Below, piece after piece: positions 1-8,071 of a stretch of 44,220 nt of DNA. The DNA lies in IMG/VR virus record IMGVR_UViG_3300028025_001992, positions 1-44,220 of that record; one strand, 5' to 3'. Each line of letters opens with the position of its first letter. The stretch's first letter is position 1. The notes below the pieces were generated by a model that worked only from the letters and a program-made list of their open reading frames with translations, did no database searches and had not been told where the DNA came from. The stretch is from a virus. The translations under genes and the position numbers were made by a program.

Positions 1-76
1 CTTCTTCATAGGTTGACCAACCATTGTCTTCCATGTGGGCGCGTAACCATTCGGTGCCCGTTAATTTCTTAGCCAT
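1..76 (-). CDS. Partial CDS (N-terminus only), unknown
   Basis: An ATG at 74-76 preceded by a good ribosome-binding site (GGGAG, 7 bases upstream) opens a frame that stays open to the left edge. The first residues read MAKKLTGTEWLRAHMEDNGW and continue past the edge. It is the next gene of the replication operon after the 62-aa protein at 99-287. Too little is present to assign a family. Confidence 0.6.
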   Translation of the reverse strand, partial: MAKKLTGTEWLRAHMEDNGWSTYEE

Positions 77-98
77 TATTTACTCCCTTGTGTTTTTC

Positions 99-287
99 TT
101 AGAGACTTAATCTTTTGGTTTCAAAACCACTTGCTATTTTTGCTGAGATGTCAAAACAATCTCTGATGATTGCCAACTTATCTGGCGACCAAGAAATAGA
201 TTCCGACAAAATGTCTTGTTGGACTCTGTAAATCTCGGTTACGATGCTTTGACGTATTTGGTATTCATCTGCTTTTTTCTTAAACAT
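99..287 (-). CDS. Small hypothetical protein (62 aa)
   Basis: A 62-residue protein, predicted largely helical, with a lysine-rich start (MFKKKADEYQIRQSI). No motif is recognised. It overlaps the end of the HNH gene by 8 bases and so is probably translationally coupled to it. Its position in the replication operon suggests a role in DNA metabolism, but nothing in the sequence proves this. Confidence 0.6.
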   Translation of the reverse strand: MFKKKADEYQIRQSIVTEIYRVQQDILSESISWSPDKLAIIRDCFDISAKIASGFETKRLSL

Positions 288-639
288 TCTCTAGCCACTC
301 CTTTGTGCCATCTTCTTTAATTAAGAACTTTGAGTCCTTTGGGGTTATTACTGGTATTTCTTCGGGCTTGAATCCGCGCTTGACAAGGTATCCGTCCAGA
401 TACGCTTGCTCTCGGTAACTTTCAATCCAGCCGTGGCAACCTGATGTTCCCGTGCCACACAAAAGCAATAAATTCTGGGGCTGGTTGATTTCTTTCTTGC
501 GACTCCCACCCATTCCCCGTGGAGTTCGGTGATGAACGCTCATAGGCTCTTGAACTGACCCACAACGCTCGCACGCAAAGAACGCTCGTGTTAGCACCTG
601 TAATCTGGTGTAGGAATCTACTCCCTCGGACTTAGACAC
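280..639 (-). CDS. HNH endonuclease
   Basis: A 119-aa HNH-type nuclease. The zinc-binding cysteines are seen as C23-x2-C26 and C61/C68. The core reads H36-H37-R-T-P-R-G-M-G-G, then N56 in NLLLLCG, then C68-H69-G, which gives the His-Asn-His order of the beta-beta-alpha-metal fold. It overlaps the upstream helicase-loader-like gene by 8 bases and the downstream 62-aa gene by 8 bases. In phages such free-standing HNH proteins act in packaging, recombination or homing. Here it lies in the replication operon far from any terminase or head gene, so a DNA metabolism or homing role is more likely than packaging (inference). Confidence 0.85.
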   Translation of the reverse strand: MSKSEGVDSYTRLQVLTRAFFACERCGSVQEPMSVHHRTPRGMGGSRKKEINQPQNLLLLCGTGTSGCHGWIESYREQAYLDGYLVKRGFKPEEIPVITPKDSKFLIKEDGTKEWLENV

Positions 640-967
640 TCTTTTCCTCGCTTATCTGTTGTAGGGCTTGACGCATTTTTAGGTAAATTTCGGTTGGCGG
701 TACAGATTCACGGTTGCCCAACTGTAGAACGCTGTTTCTAGCGTGTAAATCGGCTCTGTAAGCCCTCCAAGGGTCGTTTATGTGGACGGGCATTAACGGC
801 TTGTCAGAACGGCTGTAATGGCGTCCTACGGCTTCTAAAGCGAACTCATAAGTTACCTCTGGAATCAAGGCTAATTGCCACGCCATAATTCTCGGCTCGT
901 CAACTGTCACCCAATCATCCAGTGACTTGGCAACTGTAAGAATCTTGGCTATTTCACTCTTCTTCAC
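632..967 (-). CDS. Putative helicase loader / replication protein (G39P-like)
   Basis: A 111-aa protein starting with GTG, with GGAG seven bases upstream, and overlapping the end of the replication initiator gene by 14 bases. The N-terminal ~70 residues (start [19 protein letters not shown], then a helical segment ending in [11 protein letters not shown]) resemble the N-terminal domain of phage helicase loader/inhibitor proteins of the G39P type, which often follow a replisome organiser gene. The family call rests on pattern and gene order only and is tentative. Confidence 0.45.
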   Translation of the reverse strand: MKKSEIAKILTVAKSLDDWVTVDEPRIMAWQLALIPEVTYEFALEAVGRHYSRSDKPLMPVHINDPWRAYRADLHARNSVLQLGNRESVPPTEIYLKMRQALQQISEEKSV

Positions 968-1724
968 TGGTCAACTCCAATACTTCATAGGCGCTCTGTT
1001 CATTTTCTTCGGCTTCAAACTGCTGAATCAAATCTAACCCTTGGTTTATGTTTGTCAACCGCTTTGATTTATTTCCTGTACGGGTTCCACTTGCCTTTAT
1101 CCAAGCGTAAGACGCATCTAACCTTGAGTGACCGTCTTCAGCGCATTTTTGTGCCGAACGCAAAATTATTTCTGGGTCAGCGCCATCAGCCAATAATTTT
1201 TTGGCTTCCCGTGCAATGATTCCCATTTGAGTTTTAAGTGGTTCTTCTTGGTGCAATTCGCGCCATGTGTCTATGTATCTGGCGAGAACAGTTTGGGCAG
1301 TTACAACCGCAGGTTGTAATATCTTTTCTTCTTGGTCTTTAATATTAGTATTTCTTATAGTGCCTGACTCACCGACAGTCGGTTTACCGATGGCTGGTTC
1401 ACCGATGACTGGAAATCCGCTGTCGGTTGAAATTGGCTCGTCATAGACATACCAATCTGTCACCCAATGACCACTTTCTTCTTGTCGCTTTTCTCGCACT
1501 AGGTAGCCAAATGCTTCTAATTCTTTTAGGGCAACTCGGATAGCATCACGACCCTCAGTAGCGTCACGAGACAAGGATTCCGCGCTTGTCCTCCAGTCGT
1601 CTACATGAGACAGGATTGAAGACAAGATACCTCTTGCCCTGTATGACAAACGCTTGTCGCGTAATACTTCATTTCTGAGGGTCGTGAAGTTTTGATTCGG
1701 GCGTTTTGCCCTGATGATAGCCAT
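954..1724 (-). CDS. Replication initiator / replisome organiser with internal iterons
   Basis: About 256 aa from the ATG at 1722-1724, chosen because AAGGAT lies just upstream; the frame is open 45 bases further but has no better site there. Residues ~15-90 form a winged-helix-like DNA-binding domain ([19 protein letters not shown], then [20 protein letters not shown]). A short linker with a repeated V/A-I/V-G-E/K-P pattern follows, then a helical C-terminal region. This build (N-terminal wHTH, repetitive IGxP linker, DnaD-like C-terminus) is typical of Gram-positive phage replisome organisers. The linker is encoded by four 15-bp repeats that probably form the origin. It lies directly after the ERF gene and before the putative helicase loader. 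Confidence 0.75.
   Translation of the reverse strand: MAIIRAKRPNQNFTTLRNEVLRDKRLSYRARGILSSILSHVDDWRTSAESLSRDATEGRDAIRVALKELEAFGYLVREKRQEESGHWVTDWYVYDEPISTDSGFPVIGEPAIGKPTVGESGTIRNTNIKDQEEKILQPAVVTAQTVLARYIDTWRELHQEEPLKTQMGIIAREAKKLLADGADPEIILRSAQKCAEDGHSRLDASYAWIKASGTRTGNKSKRLTNINQGLDLIQQFEAEENEQSAYEVLELTSEEE
1371..1430. repeat. Four 15-bp iterons, putative replication origin
   Basis: Four imperfect tandem 15-bp units start at 1371, 1386, 1401 and 1416. Three begin ACCGA (accgacagtcggttt, accgatggctggttc, accgatgactggaaa) and the fourth is tccgctgtcggttga. They lie inside the replication initiator gene and encode its IGxP linker. Phage replisome organisers commonly bind iterons inside their own gene, so this is the best origin candidate in the window. 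Confidence 0.6.
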
Positions 1725-1728
1725 GGTT

Positions 1729-2379
1729 TTATCCTTCGAGTTCGGTAAATCGCTTTGTGTACACAACACGAAGCGATTTCTTTTCCTCCTCAGAGAAATT
1801 GAACTCAGATACTTTTTGGGCTAATAATGTTAAGGATTCTTTAGTGTCGGCTTCAAGGAGTCCAGAGTGCAACGTGTTGTAGTCGTCCAATGTAGCAGAC
1901 GGCTTTGGCGTTGAGCGCTCGTATGAACTGGCGTCAGGGTCAGGTTCATTGGTTGGAAGGGCTAGTGACTGGAGCAGGGCTGTACGGAAAGCAACTGACA
2001 TTGCCTTGGAGATAGCCTTGTCGCCAGAATCCATTGCTTCGGCTAGAACCACGGCTTCAACATAGTCACCATTTTGACCAATGAACTTGTAAAGCACCTT
2101 GAGAGTAACGTGACTCATTGGTGTGCGATTCTTGCCAATTTCAACTGATGCGTACTCGTGCTCTAGGACATTGGGTACAACAATGACTTGGTGCTTTCGA
2201 AGGGCTGGAGCAACTGCATTTACAACTGCGTCAATGCCACGGAAACTAAAGCCTTGTGCAGAGTTGCGGTCTTTCTTTCCTACGGATTGAACATCTTCCA
2301 TTACGTTGGCAAGAGCCTGAATAATGCTTGGGGCTTTTGTTTCGGCTGGAACGATTACTTCGATTGGGGTTTCTGACAT
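1729..2379 (-). CDS. erf: ERF-family single-strand annealing recombinase
   Basis: A 216-aa protein of the ERF superfamily, which anneals complementary single strands during phage recombination and genome circularisation. Visible family hallmarks are [18 protein letters not shown] at about residues 46-63 and the block [20 protein letters not shown] followed by [11 protein letters not shown] in the second half. The C-terminal ~55 residues are low in hydrophobics and probably a flexible tail. The Gam-like gene is 8 bases upstream. Pairing of a Gam-like protein with an annealing protein is a classic phage recombination module. Confidence 0.9.
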   Translation of the reverse strand: MSETPIEVIVPAETKAPSIIQALANVMEDVQSVGKKDRNSAQGFSFRGIDAVVNAVAPALRKHQVIVVPNVLEHEYASVEIGKNRTPMSHVTLKVLYKFIGQNGDYVEAVVLAEAMDSGDKAISKAMSVAFRTALLQSLALPTNEPDPDASSYERSTPKPSATLDDYNTLHSGLLEADTKESLTLLAQKVSEFNFSEEEKKSLRVVYTKRFTELEG

Positions 2380-2387
2380 GGTATTTC

Positions 2388-2930
2388 CTATTCTGGTTCT
2401 ACTGAGAAGTTAACTGATTCTGGTGCAATAATTACGCCTTCAACGATTTCACCTGTTGCAACGTGTACGGCTTTGTCGCCTGAGATTTCTAATACGGTTT
2501 TAAAATCGGACACCGCTGGTTCTTTTTTAATACGAACTAAATCTTCAAGGTTGTTAGTTTCAGCCCATTTGATAAATAGTTCAACATCTTCAACTTTAAT
2601 TTTGGCGTTTGTAATGCGCGACTTAATTACGCCGTGTGGCAACTGGATAGATTTTCTGCCAGATTCAGCCCGTTGAGAGCGTGCATAGTCTGTCAAAATA
2701 GCCTTAAAGTAATCAGCGCTTTGCTGTGGCTTGGCGTTTACTTTTTCTAACCATTGGTCAATCCGAGCCTTTTCAGTATCAGCAATGTCGTAGTTAGTTT
2801 GAATTTGTTCGTTTTGAACTGCTAATTTACGCATAGCCCATACAGCGCCAGCGTCATCAATAATGCGGAAAGATTCTTTTAACTCTTCGTGCTCTTCTAT
2901 TTCAAAATCATTTATAGATAAATCATCCAT
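2388..2930 (-). CDS. Gam-like host-nuclease inhibitor
   Basis: A 180-aa protein resembling the Mu Gam-like family, which binds DNA ends and shields them from host exonucleases. Supporting features are a helical N-terminal half with an acidic start, a coiled-coil-like stretch (NYDIADTEKARIDQWLEKVN), a YARSQRAESGRKSIQLPHG segment typical of the family core, and a segment ending in DLVRIKKEPAVSDFK. It is the first gene of the replication/recombination operon and has a consensus promoter directly upstream at 2958-2986. Confidence 0.7.
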   Translation of the reverse strand: MDDLSINDFEIEEHEELKESFRIIDDAGAVWAMRKLAVQNEQIQTNYDIADTEKARIDQWLEKVNAKPQQSADYFKAILTDYARSQRAESGRKSIQLPHGVIKSRITNAKIKVEDVELFIKWAETNNLEDLVRIKKEPAVSDFKTVLEISGDKAVHVATGEIVEGVIIAPESVNFSVEPE

Positions 2931-2940
2931 AATTTATTTC

Positions 2941-2986
2941 TCCCTTCGTTGGTTACAAAAGTACACCCTTGGTTTAGATGTGTCAA
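2941..2986 (-). promoter_or_regulatory. Promoter of the replication operon
   Basis: On the minus strand TTGACA (2981-2986) and TACTTT (2958-2963) are separated by exactly 17 bp, a near-consensus housekeeping-sigma promoter. The CTAAACC element (2971-2977) lies in the spacer, and the GGGAG ribosome-binding site follows at about 2941-2945. The span 2941-2977 is one of three copies of a 37-bp box also found at 21106-21142 and 41556-41592. Confidence 0.75.
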
Positions 2987-3025
2987 CTCGCCTTGTAATG
3001 TAATGCTTTCAATGAAAAACTAACA

Positions 3026-3037
3026 GTCAGCACTGAC
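3026..3037. promoter_or_regulatory. Small dyad upstream of the replication promoter
   Basis: The 12-mer gtcagcactgac has 5-bp arms (GTCAG/CTGAC) around a CA centre, about 40 bp upstream of the -35 element at 2981-2986. It could be an operator. Only the symmetry is seen. Confidence 0.25.
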
Positions 3038-3050
3038 ATCTTTTAGTGCG

Positions 3051-3123
3051 AGAGCGAGTTGGTAAGGGGTTCCCAACTTGCTCGGCTGGGGCGAGCCGAG
3101 TCCACTCCCTTCACGGCTCGCCC
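3051..3123. terminator. Cluster of nested hairpins downstream of the 95-aa gene
   Basis: Three inverted repeats lie in 73 bases. gagcgagttgg near 3051-3061 pairs, with one wobble on the plus strand, with ccaacttgctc near 3073-3083. Ctcggct (3081-3087) pairs with agccgag (3094-3100). Gggcgagccg (3089-3098) pairs perfectly over 10 bp with cggctcgccc (3114-3123). The last two exclude each other. The cluster starts 6 bases after the stop of the 3129-3416 gene and probably ends the structural transcript, although no clear U-tract follows. Confidence 0.55.
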
Positions 3124-3128
3124 TCAGT

Positions 3129-3416
3129 CTAATCCTTGGCGACCATTATTTGCAACAGGTTCAAGATAACTTTAACTTCTCCAGAGGTTTCACGGCTTTG
3201 GCGGTCTAACTCATTGACTTTATCCGCCAGACTTGAACCACCGTTAGGCCATAACTGATGCTCAACTCTTCCCATTCGGTCTGTAATTGTGCGCCCATCT
3301 TGGTCTAATCCAATTGAATTATCTATGCGTTTAACTAGACGATAAATCGAAACAACGCCACCAAATACGACTATTACGGCGCCAACAACGGCGCCAACCA
3401 TCAAAATTAATTCCAT
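3129..3416 (-). CDS. Small membrane-anchored protein (holin-like or DUF2746-like)
   Basis: A 95-aa protein with one strongly hydrophobic N-terminal segment (MVGAVVGAVIVVFGGVVSIY, about residues 6-25), then a basic stop-transfer (RLVKR) and a polar, probably coiled-coil tail ending QIMVAKD. This one-TM plus coiled-coil plan resembles DUF2746-type proteins of actinophages found near lysis genes. It is the last gene of the late operon, directly before a hairpin cluster. It may be a holin or holin-associated protein, but no endolysin is visible nearby. Confidence 0.6.
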   Translation of the reverse strand: MELILMVGAVVGAVIVVFGGVVSIYRLVKRIDNSIGLDQDGRTITDRMGRVEHQLWPNGGSSLADKVNELDRQSRETSGEVKVILNLLQIMVAKD

Positions 3417-3478
3417 TTACCCTCGAAATAAGAAGTTAAACCCTAGGATAAACGACACGCCTTACAAACACGGTGATG

Positions 3479-4201
3479 TTAGTTGTATGTCTTTATTTCT
3501 CGCCAAAAAGTTTTATAGCGATTACCAAATTTCTTTTGACCCCTACCAAATTCACTTTCGGATTTTTCAATTGGCTCAAGTAAAAATTCTGAATCCCAGT
3601 CATCTCTCTTAAAAGGAATTGCTTGAATAATAGGAGTTCCAGATGGAATCAAACCTCTAAAATCTTTCTTAATTAAAAATGGAAAATTTACGGCAATTGG
3701 GTGCTTGTCTGTATCTACAACTGCTGGCAAGGTATAAAAAGGTAAATCATAATGATGAAAAGGCATTGTAAAAAGAGTTGAATAACCTTTTGGAGTTCTC
3801 ATAATCCATGGGTTGATAAATTTAAATGAAACTTCTGTATTCCAAATTTCTTTATCAATTGGCATTGCATCAAATTGTGGTTTTGTATGAGAGTCAATTG
3901 CTTTAAAACCGTCAATACTCCATTGCCACGAAATATTGTTTTTTTCATTTATTACATTGAACTCACAAATAGTTTTAAAAATGTAACCAGCAGACATAAC
4001 ATCGAAAACTGGCATACATTTTTTAATGGTGTGATTGTAAATACCAGAATCTTGTATGCGCTTTACGCCATCTGTGTAACTACCTTGTTTTGCATACCAA
4101 CTAGGCAAAGATTTAATTGCTGGAACTGGACGTTCCATGCGAACTAAGTCCACTTTAGATGTGGTAATGAACTCAACTTTTAGGGGTTTTTTGAGTTTCA
4201 T
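3479..4201 (-). CDS. Conserved phage protein, fibre-cluster associated, function unknown
   Basis: A 240-aa protein at the distal end of the fibre cluster. The sequence has TIKKCMPVFDVMSAGYIFKT in the first half and many aromatic residues later (ISWQWSIDG, FINPWIMRTPKGY, HPIAVNFPFLI). This pattern recalls an uncharacterised family common in marine and freshwater phages (possibly DUF6065, from memory and not checked). There is no signal peptide or membrane segment. Position suggests a tail-fibre accessory or an enzyme acting on fibre or host surface; this is inference. Confidence 0.6.
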   Translation of the reverse strand: MKLKKPLKVEFITTSKVDLVRMERPVPAIKSLPSWYAKQGSYTDGVKRIQDSGIYNHTIKKCMPVFDVMSAGYIFKTICEFNVINEKNNISWQWSIDGFKAIDSHTKPQFDAMPIDKEIWNTEVSFKFINPWIMRTPKGYSTLFTMPFHHYDLPFYTLPAVVDTDKHPIAVNFPFLIKKDFRGLIPSGTPIIQAIPFKRDDWDSEFLLEPIEKSESEFGRGQKKFGNRYKTFWREIKTYN

Positions 4202-4465
4202 TTAATCAGGTATTAACTCATCAACAACTGCGCGGAGACGAGCCAACGCCGCAATTTCAGCAGTTTCAGTTTGCGCCGCTAATCCGCGTGCACCTTCTAG
4301 TTGCATACGAAGACTTTCGGCTTCAAGAGATTCCTCGTGAAGTGATTCAAGACTCGATGCAAGAATGTCTACTTGCTCGTAGTTGTATAAAGTCTGCTGA
4401 CCGTATTGCGAAACAATATTACAAAGAGTTTGAATCCTTGAATAATCGCGTGAAACGTATGGCAT
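4202..4465 (-). CDS. Small coiled-coil protein
   Basis: An 87-aa protein whose C-terminal two thirds is predicted as a long helix/coiled coil with regular leucines (LASSLESLHEESLEAESLRM, then ARLRAVVDELIPD). It lies directly between the last collar-domain fibre and the 240-aa conserved protein, next to the latter's start. It could be a fibre chaperone or a small structural trimerisation protein. No family is recognised. Confidence 0.6.
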   Translation of the reverse strand: MPYVSRDYSRIQTLCNIVSQYGQQTLYNYEQVDILASSLESLHEESLEAESLRMQLEGARGLAAQTETAEIAALARLRAVVDELIPD

Positions 4466-4473
4466 TTACCCTC

Positions 4474-5250
4474 CTAGGTTTTAATAATAAACTGTACCAC
4501 GAGAAATGGTGGAGTATGGGTTCCTGAAGTTGACGCCGCAGTTGGGTGTGAGCCTGTGTGGGAATGAGAAGTAACTCCAGTGCTTGTAACACTGTGGTTA
4601 TGGCTAGTTACCCCACCTGCAATGTTTCCAGTAGACATACCATTCCAGTTATGGGCTACCCCGCCACCACCATTAGTGGATGGGGCATTAATACCGTGGG
4701 TGTGGCTTGCATTAACTGTAGCGCCACCGCCAGTATTTGCTGTGTTATTGGATGTGGCTCCAGCGGTATTGGCTCCGTTAATTCCGTGGTTATGGTCTCC
4801 GTCATTAGCGTTGGAAACAGTAGCATTTGAATTACTATGTGAATGGTCTGGGTTTCCAGAAGTAGTTGTATGGTCGTGCACTAAAGATTCATTGCTTGTA
4901 GTGGTAGAAATTGCCACATTTCCATGAACGTGAGTTGTACTACCACCTGTTGCGTTTAATGCTTTAGTTCCAGAAACTCCAATTGGAAATAAATCAATAA
5001 AATTAGGTAAAAAGAAATTAGTAGAAGTGTCGGTTCCAAAAGCGTTTGGACCTAGCACCGTATACAAATTTGCATAACTACTTTTAAGAACACTTGTTCC
5101 ATTACAAGCCAACCAACCAGAGGGAATGGTTGCGGAAGCATGAAAAATAATTATTCCAGTTGGAAATGGGTCAGATACTCCACCAGATAATTCAACTGGC
5201 GCGTTAGCCCCATCAGTAATGTATGAAGGATAAATGCTTGGAACTGTCAT
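4474..5250 (-). CDS. Tail fibre protein with collar domain and HxH needle (1)
   Basis: A 258-aa fibre. Residues ~28-85 match the phage tail collar fold (FPTGIIIFHASATIPSGWLA, CNGT, FFLPNFIDLFPIG). The remainder is rich in Gly, Ser, Thr and Asn with regularly spaced His-x-His pairs (HVHG, HDH, HSHS, HNHG, HTHG, HNHS, HSHTGSH) and ends PPFLVVQFIIKT. In T4 gp37 such HxH pairs coordinate metal ions along a trimeric needle. A receptor-binding role at the tail tip is inferred. The start overlaps the stop of the neighbouring fibre gene. Confidence 0.8.
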   Translation of the reverse strand: MTVPSIYPSYITDGANAPVELSGGVSDPFPTGIIIFHASATIPSGWLACNGTSVLKSSYANLYTVLGPNAFGTDTSTNFFLPNFIDLFPIGVSGTKALNATGGSTTHVHGNVAISTTTSNESLVHDHTTTSGNPDHSHSNSNATVSNANDGDHNHGINGANTAGATSNNTANTGGGATVNASHTHGINAPSTNGGGGVAHNWNGMSTGNIAGGVTSHNHSVTSTGVTSHSHTGSHPTAASTSGTHTPPFLVVQFIIKT

Positions 5251-5996
5251 TATGAAGCCCTAATCATAAAATTAACTGATACAACATCTGGAATGTTTGT
5301 TAAATCATTAGAAAAAATAATTCCAGCACCAAAAACTGTATGTGTGTGACCGCCATCAGAAGAAGAACCGCCATGGTCATGGTTGCCACCCACATAACTT
5401 GTTGAAACTCCATTTGCACCATGGCTATGGTCTCCACCGCCAGCAGTATTGCTTTGAGTTACAGGATGAGTGTGTCCTGAAGTAACCGTGGTTCCGTTTC
5501 CGTTAGCCCTAGTTCTTGTCTGCCCACCGCCAGTGCTGACACCATTAACACCGTGATTATGCGCTGAACCAAAACTTGAATTAAAACCATTGGTATTATG
5601 AAAATGACTTAAACTAACTGAACTATATCCGTGAGTATGCGACCCAACTGTACTTAAAGCATAACCAACCGTATCTAATCCGTGAAAATGAGATTGAGAA
5701 CCGCCAATAGTTCCTACAACTCCAGATTTATGTGTTGGGAGAATGTCAACAAAATTTGGCAATCTCATAAATCCAGAAGGAACTGAACCGTTATTAAAAT
5801 TATTTGCTAAAACGGTAGCCAGTTCTGGATACGCCGCTGTGCTAAATAATGACCCATCACACCAAAGCCATCCAGCAGGAAGTGGTACATTAACTCCGCC
5901 AGACATAATAATTTGTCCTGTATAAAATGGCGTAGCGGGTTTTCCAGAAAATGCTTTCCATCCCGAACTTTCAACAAAAGCAATTCTGTCAGGCAT
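5250..5996 (-). CDS. Tail fibre protein with collar domain and HxH needle (2)
   Basis: A 248-aa paralogue of its neighbours. It starts MPDRIAFVESSGWKAFSGKP, a variant of the YVWxGxxWxNF anchor, followed by a collar domain (VPLPAGWLWCDGSLFSTAAY, then RLPNFVDILPTHKSG). The C-terminal ~150 residues carry HxH pairs (HFHG, HTHG, HNHG, HTHP, HSHG, HDHG, HTHT) in a Gly/Ser background. The end (VSVNFMIRAS) matches the closing strand of the other collar proteins. It overlaps the upstream fibre gene by 8 bases. Confidence 0.8.
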   Translation of the reverse strand: MPDRIAFVESSGWKAFSGKPATPFYTGQIIMSGGVNVPLPAGWLWCDGSLFSTAAYPELATVLANNFNNGSVPSGFMRLPNFVDILPTHKSGVVGTIGGSQSHFHGLDTVGYALSTVGSHTHGYSSVSLSHFHNTNGFNSSFGSAHNHGVNGVSTGGGQTRTRANGNGTTVTSGHTHPVTQSNTAGGGDHSHGANGVSTSYVGGNHDHGGSSSDGGHTHTVFGAGIIFSNDLTNIPDVVSVNFMIRAS

Positions 5997-6771
5997 TGGT
6001 CGCCTTAATAATAAAGTAAATAGCCCTATAAGGAGGAATTACAGTTGTAGTTGGAACTGCCGTCAAAACTGGGTTATTAGTGATGGTGTGGTTGTGCGTA
6101 TTAAATGTTGAATCATTTGTATTGTGTGCGTGAGAAGCAACATTGGCGTTATTTGTACTTACTGCATTTAAAGAATGATTATGCTCCCCACCTCCATTTG
6201 TGGATGGCGCATTTGCATTATGCGAGTGTGCTGAAAAACTAGAACCCGCGCCACCAGCAGTTCTAGATACGTTACCTCCACCTTCAGCATTTGGATTATG
6301 CGCGTTCATAGGATGGTTGTGAGCACCGTCATTATTTGTCGTTGGAGTGTTTGTGTTATGAGCATGGTCATTATTAAAAGATGCAAGACTATGATTGTGT
6401 GAAGTGTTTCCTGTACCAATTGCTATTGAGGAAACAAAAGTATGCAACTGGGTAGAAATGCTGTTTGTTTGATAAGCAATCTGTTTAGTAACTTTATTTT
6501 TTATATCTGAACCAATTACAAATCTATCTACCATGTTTGGTAAACGAGAGTTACCTGCTGTTTCAGTACCTAATTCATAAGCATCACCAACATTAGTAAA
6601 AAGTTGAGCATAAGTTGTTTTGTTGTACTGAGCGCCGTCACAAATAAACCAACCCGTTGGAGGAGTTGCTTTAACCCACATTGCAATTGTTCCAGCGGGT
6701 AGTGTTTCGGGGCTAGGTCCAGTAAAATTTTCCCATGCACTGCCAGACCAAACATATCCTGCTTTAGCCAT
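5989..6771 (-). CDS. Tail fibre protein with collar domain and HxH needle (3)
   Basis: A 260-aa fibre. The N-terminus MAKAGYVWSGSAWENFTG is nearly the same as that of the collagen-like fibre at 8068-9150, which suggests a shared attachment module. A collar domain follows (IAMWVKATPPTGWFICDG, then SRLPNMVDRFVIGS). The needle region has HNHS, HAHN, HNHP, HSHN, HNHS, HAHN and HNHT pairs, then PPYRAIYFIIKATNA. Its Asn content is higher than in the neighbouring fibres. It probably forms a trimeric metal-stabilised needle, by analogy with T4 gp37. Confidence 0.8.
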   Translation of the reverse strand: MAKAGYVWSGSAWENFTGPSPETLPAGTIAMWVKATPPTGWFICDGAQYNKTTYAQLFTNVGDAYELGTETAGNSRLPNMVDRFVIGSDIKNKVTKQIAYQTNSISTQLHTFVSSIAIGTGNTSHNHSLASFNNDHAHNTNTPTTNNDGAHNHPMNAHNPNAEGGGNVSRTAGGAGSSFSAHSHNANAPSTNGGGEHNHSLNAVSTNNANVASHAHNTNDSTFNTHNHTITNNPVLTAVPTTTVIPPYRAIYFIIKATNA

Positions 6772-7118
6772 TAAGTAATCCTGTTGACGTATCCAAGAAT
6801 GTTAATTGCGCTTGCAGTTCCACCAAATGCACGAATAACTTGTGCATTTTGCAAAACAAGTCCAGCGACTACAACCGTTAATCCTGCTTGACTTGGAATG
6901 GTAACTTTAATTTGGTCAGCAGTAAGTACACCGCCGTATTCAATTGTTAGCACAACGGCTGAAGCCGTTGGGTTTGTGGCGTACATCCAAACTTCATCAA
7001 ATCCAGCAGTTCCAGATTGAGCAGTGTGAATTAAGGTTCCAGCCGTGGCTGTAGCAACAACAGCAATACCCTTGCCGTTGGTTGAACCAGACAGGGCTAT
7101 CTTAGAAAAAGTTGCCAT
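6771..7118 (-). CDS. Small beta-rich tail-tip protein
   Basis: A 115-aa Ala/Thr/Val-rich protein with no charged clusters, predicted mostly beta (MATFSKIALSGSTNGKGIAV... GYVNRIT). The C-terminal AFGGTASAINILGYVNRI is of a type common in small phage structural proteins that sit beside fibres. It is similar in size and style to the 109-aa protein at 10037-10366, and both sit between adhesin genes. A baseplate or fibre-junction role is inferred from context. Confidence 0.6.
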   Translation of the reverse strand: MATFSKIALSGSTNGKGIAVVATATAGTLIHTAQSGTAGFDEVWMYATNPTASAVVLTIEYGGVLTADQIKVTIPSQAGLTVVVAGLVLQNAQVIRAFGGTASAINILGYVNRIT

Positions 7119-7135
7119 TTAAAATCCTTTAATCC

Positions 7136-8071
7136 TTAGTAGTAGATTACTACAAAACCAGCAGTTCCATCGGAAGCGTTAGCCACGCCACCATAACCAG
7201 CATTTAATCCATAGGGGTAAGAAACATCCGTTGTGCCCGCTGGAGTTCGGTTTGAACCAGTCAGATTTGATGATGCAATTGCCCCAGAAACAATAAAACC
7301 AGAGCCACCGCCACCGCCACCCATGGTATTGGCTTCAGAATATCCTCCAGCGGAGCCACCAAAGTAGCCACCGCCACCGCCACCGCCATAAGCGTTAATA
7401 AGGCATTGACCACCTGATAAGGCTCCTTGATTGCCACCACCATTAACAGCGTCACTAGAAGCATTAGACCCAGCACCAAGTTGAGTTCCAGCACGCCCAC
7501 GGTAAGCAGTTTTAGAATCGTATGGGGAAGTGCCGTCTTGAGCAGTTGTACCGCCCCCAGCACCGCCAGTATTTCCAGTTCCAGCGCGTGAACTGCCACC
7601 GCCACCGCCACCACCAGCAATTACAAGAGCATTAGCCTGATTAATAGTTGTGCTAGTAAAAACTCCGCTGTAGCCACCGCCACCGCCACCGTAACGATTA
7701 TCTGAGTTATTATTTGAAGCAGAAGCACCTCCACCAAAACCAAAACCAGCACCTTGATTTCTATAACCCTGTTGACCCGTTACAACTCCGAGAGTTCCAG
7801 AAATACCATTAATAATGGCTGTTGAATAACCACCACCACCACCATCAGCGCCAAAAGACCAACCACCAACAGTTCCAGCACCGCCCCCAGCGCCCCAAGC
7901 CTTAACTAGAATGGTTCTCGTATCCGCAGGAACAACAAAACTTTGAACCGAATTTACGTTGGGAAAAATAGCAACTCTAGGGCTGTAAAGAAGTTGATTT
8001 ATTTCGCTCTCAAGATTGCCTTGAGAAATCTTAGAATAGTTAACATTTGGAAATAATCGTTCTAATCTCAC
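7136..8071 (-). CDS. Glycine-rich adhesin (1)
   Basis: A 311-aa protein. After ~45 residues comes VVPADTRTILVKAWGAGGGA, the signature start of phage glycine-rich domains, then long Gly-rich loops (GGGGGGYSG, GGGGGGGSSRAG, YGGGGGGGYFGG) and a closing strand, GTAGFVVIYY. The Gly runs resemble polyglycine-II sandwich folds of receptor-recognition adhesins such as T-even gp38; that is analogy, not proven homology. The gene overlaps the collagen-like fibre gene by 4 bases. Confidence 0.75.
   Translation of the reverse strand: MRLERLFPNVNYSKISQGNLESEINQLLYSPRVAIFPNVNSVQSFVVPADTRTILVKAWGAGGGAGTVGGWSFGADGGGGGYSTAIINGISGTLGVVTGQQGYRNQGAGFGFGGGASASNNNSDNRYGGGGGGYSGVFTSTTINQANALVIAGGGGGGGSSRAGTGNTGGAGGGTTAQDGTSPYDSKTAYRGRAGTQLGAGSNASSDAVNGGGNQGALSGGQCLINAYGGGGGGGYFGGSAGGYSEANTMGGGGGGSGFIVSGAIASSNLTGSNRTPAGTTDVSYPYGLNAGYGGVANASDGTAGFVVIYY

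Noticed and set aside
3044-3123. Structured region resembling a tRNA (GGTTC-like element near a stem)
   Set aside because: No acceptor, anticodon and T-arm geometry can be arranged; the pairing is explained better by overlapping hairpins.
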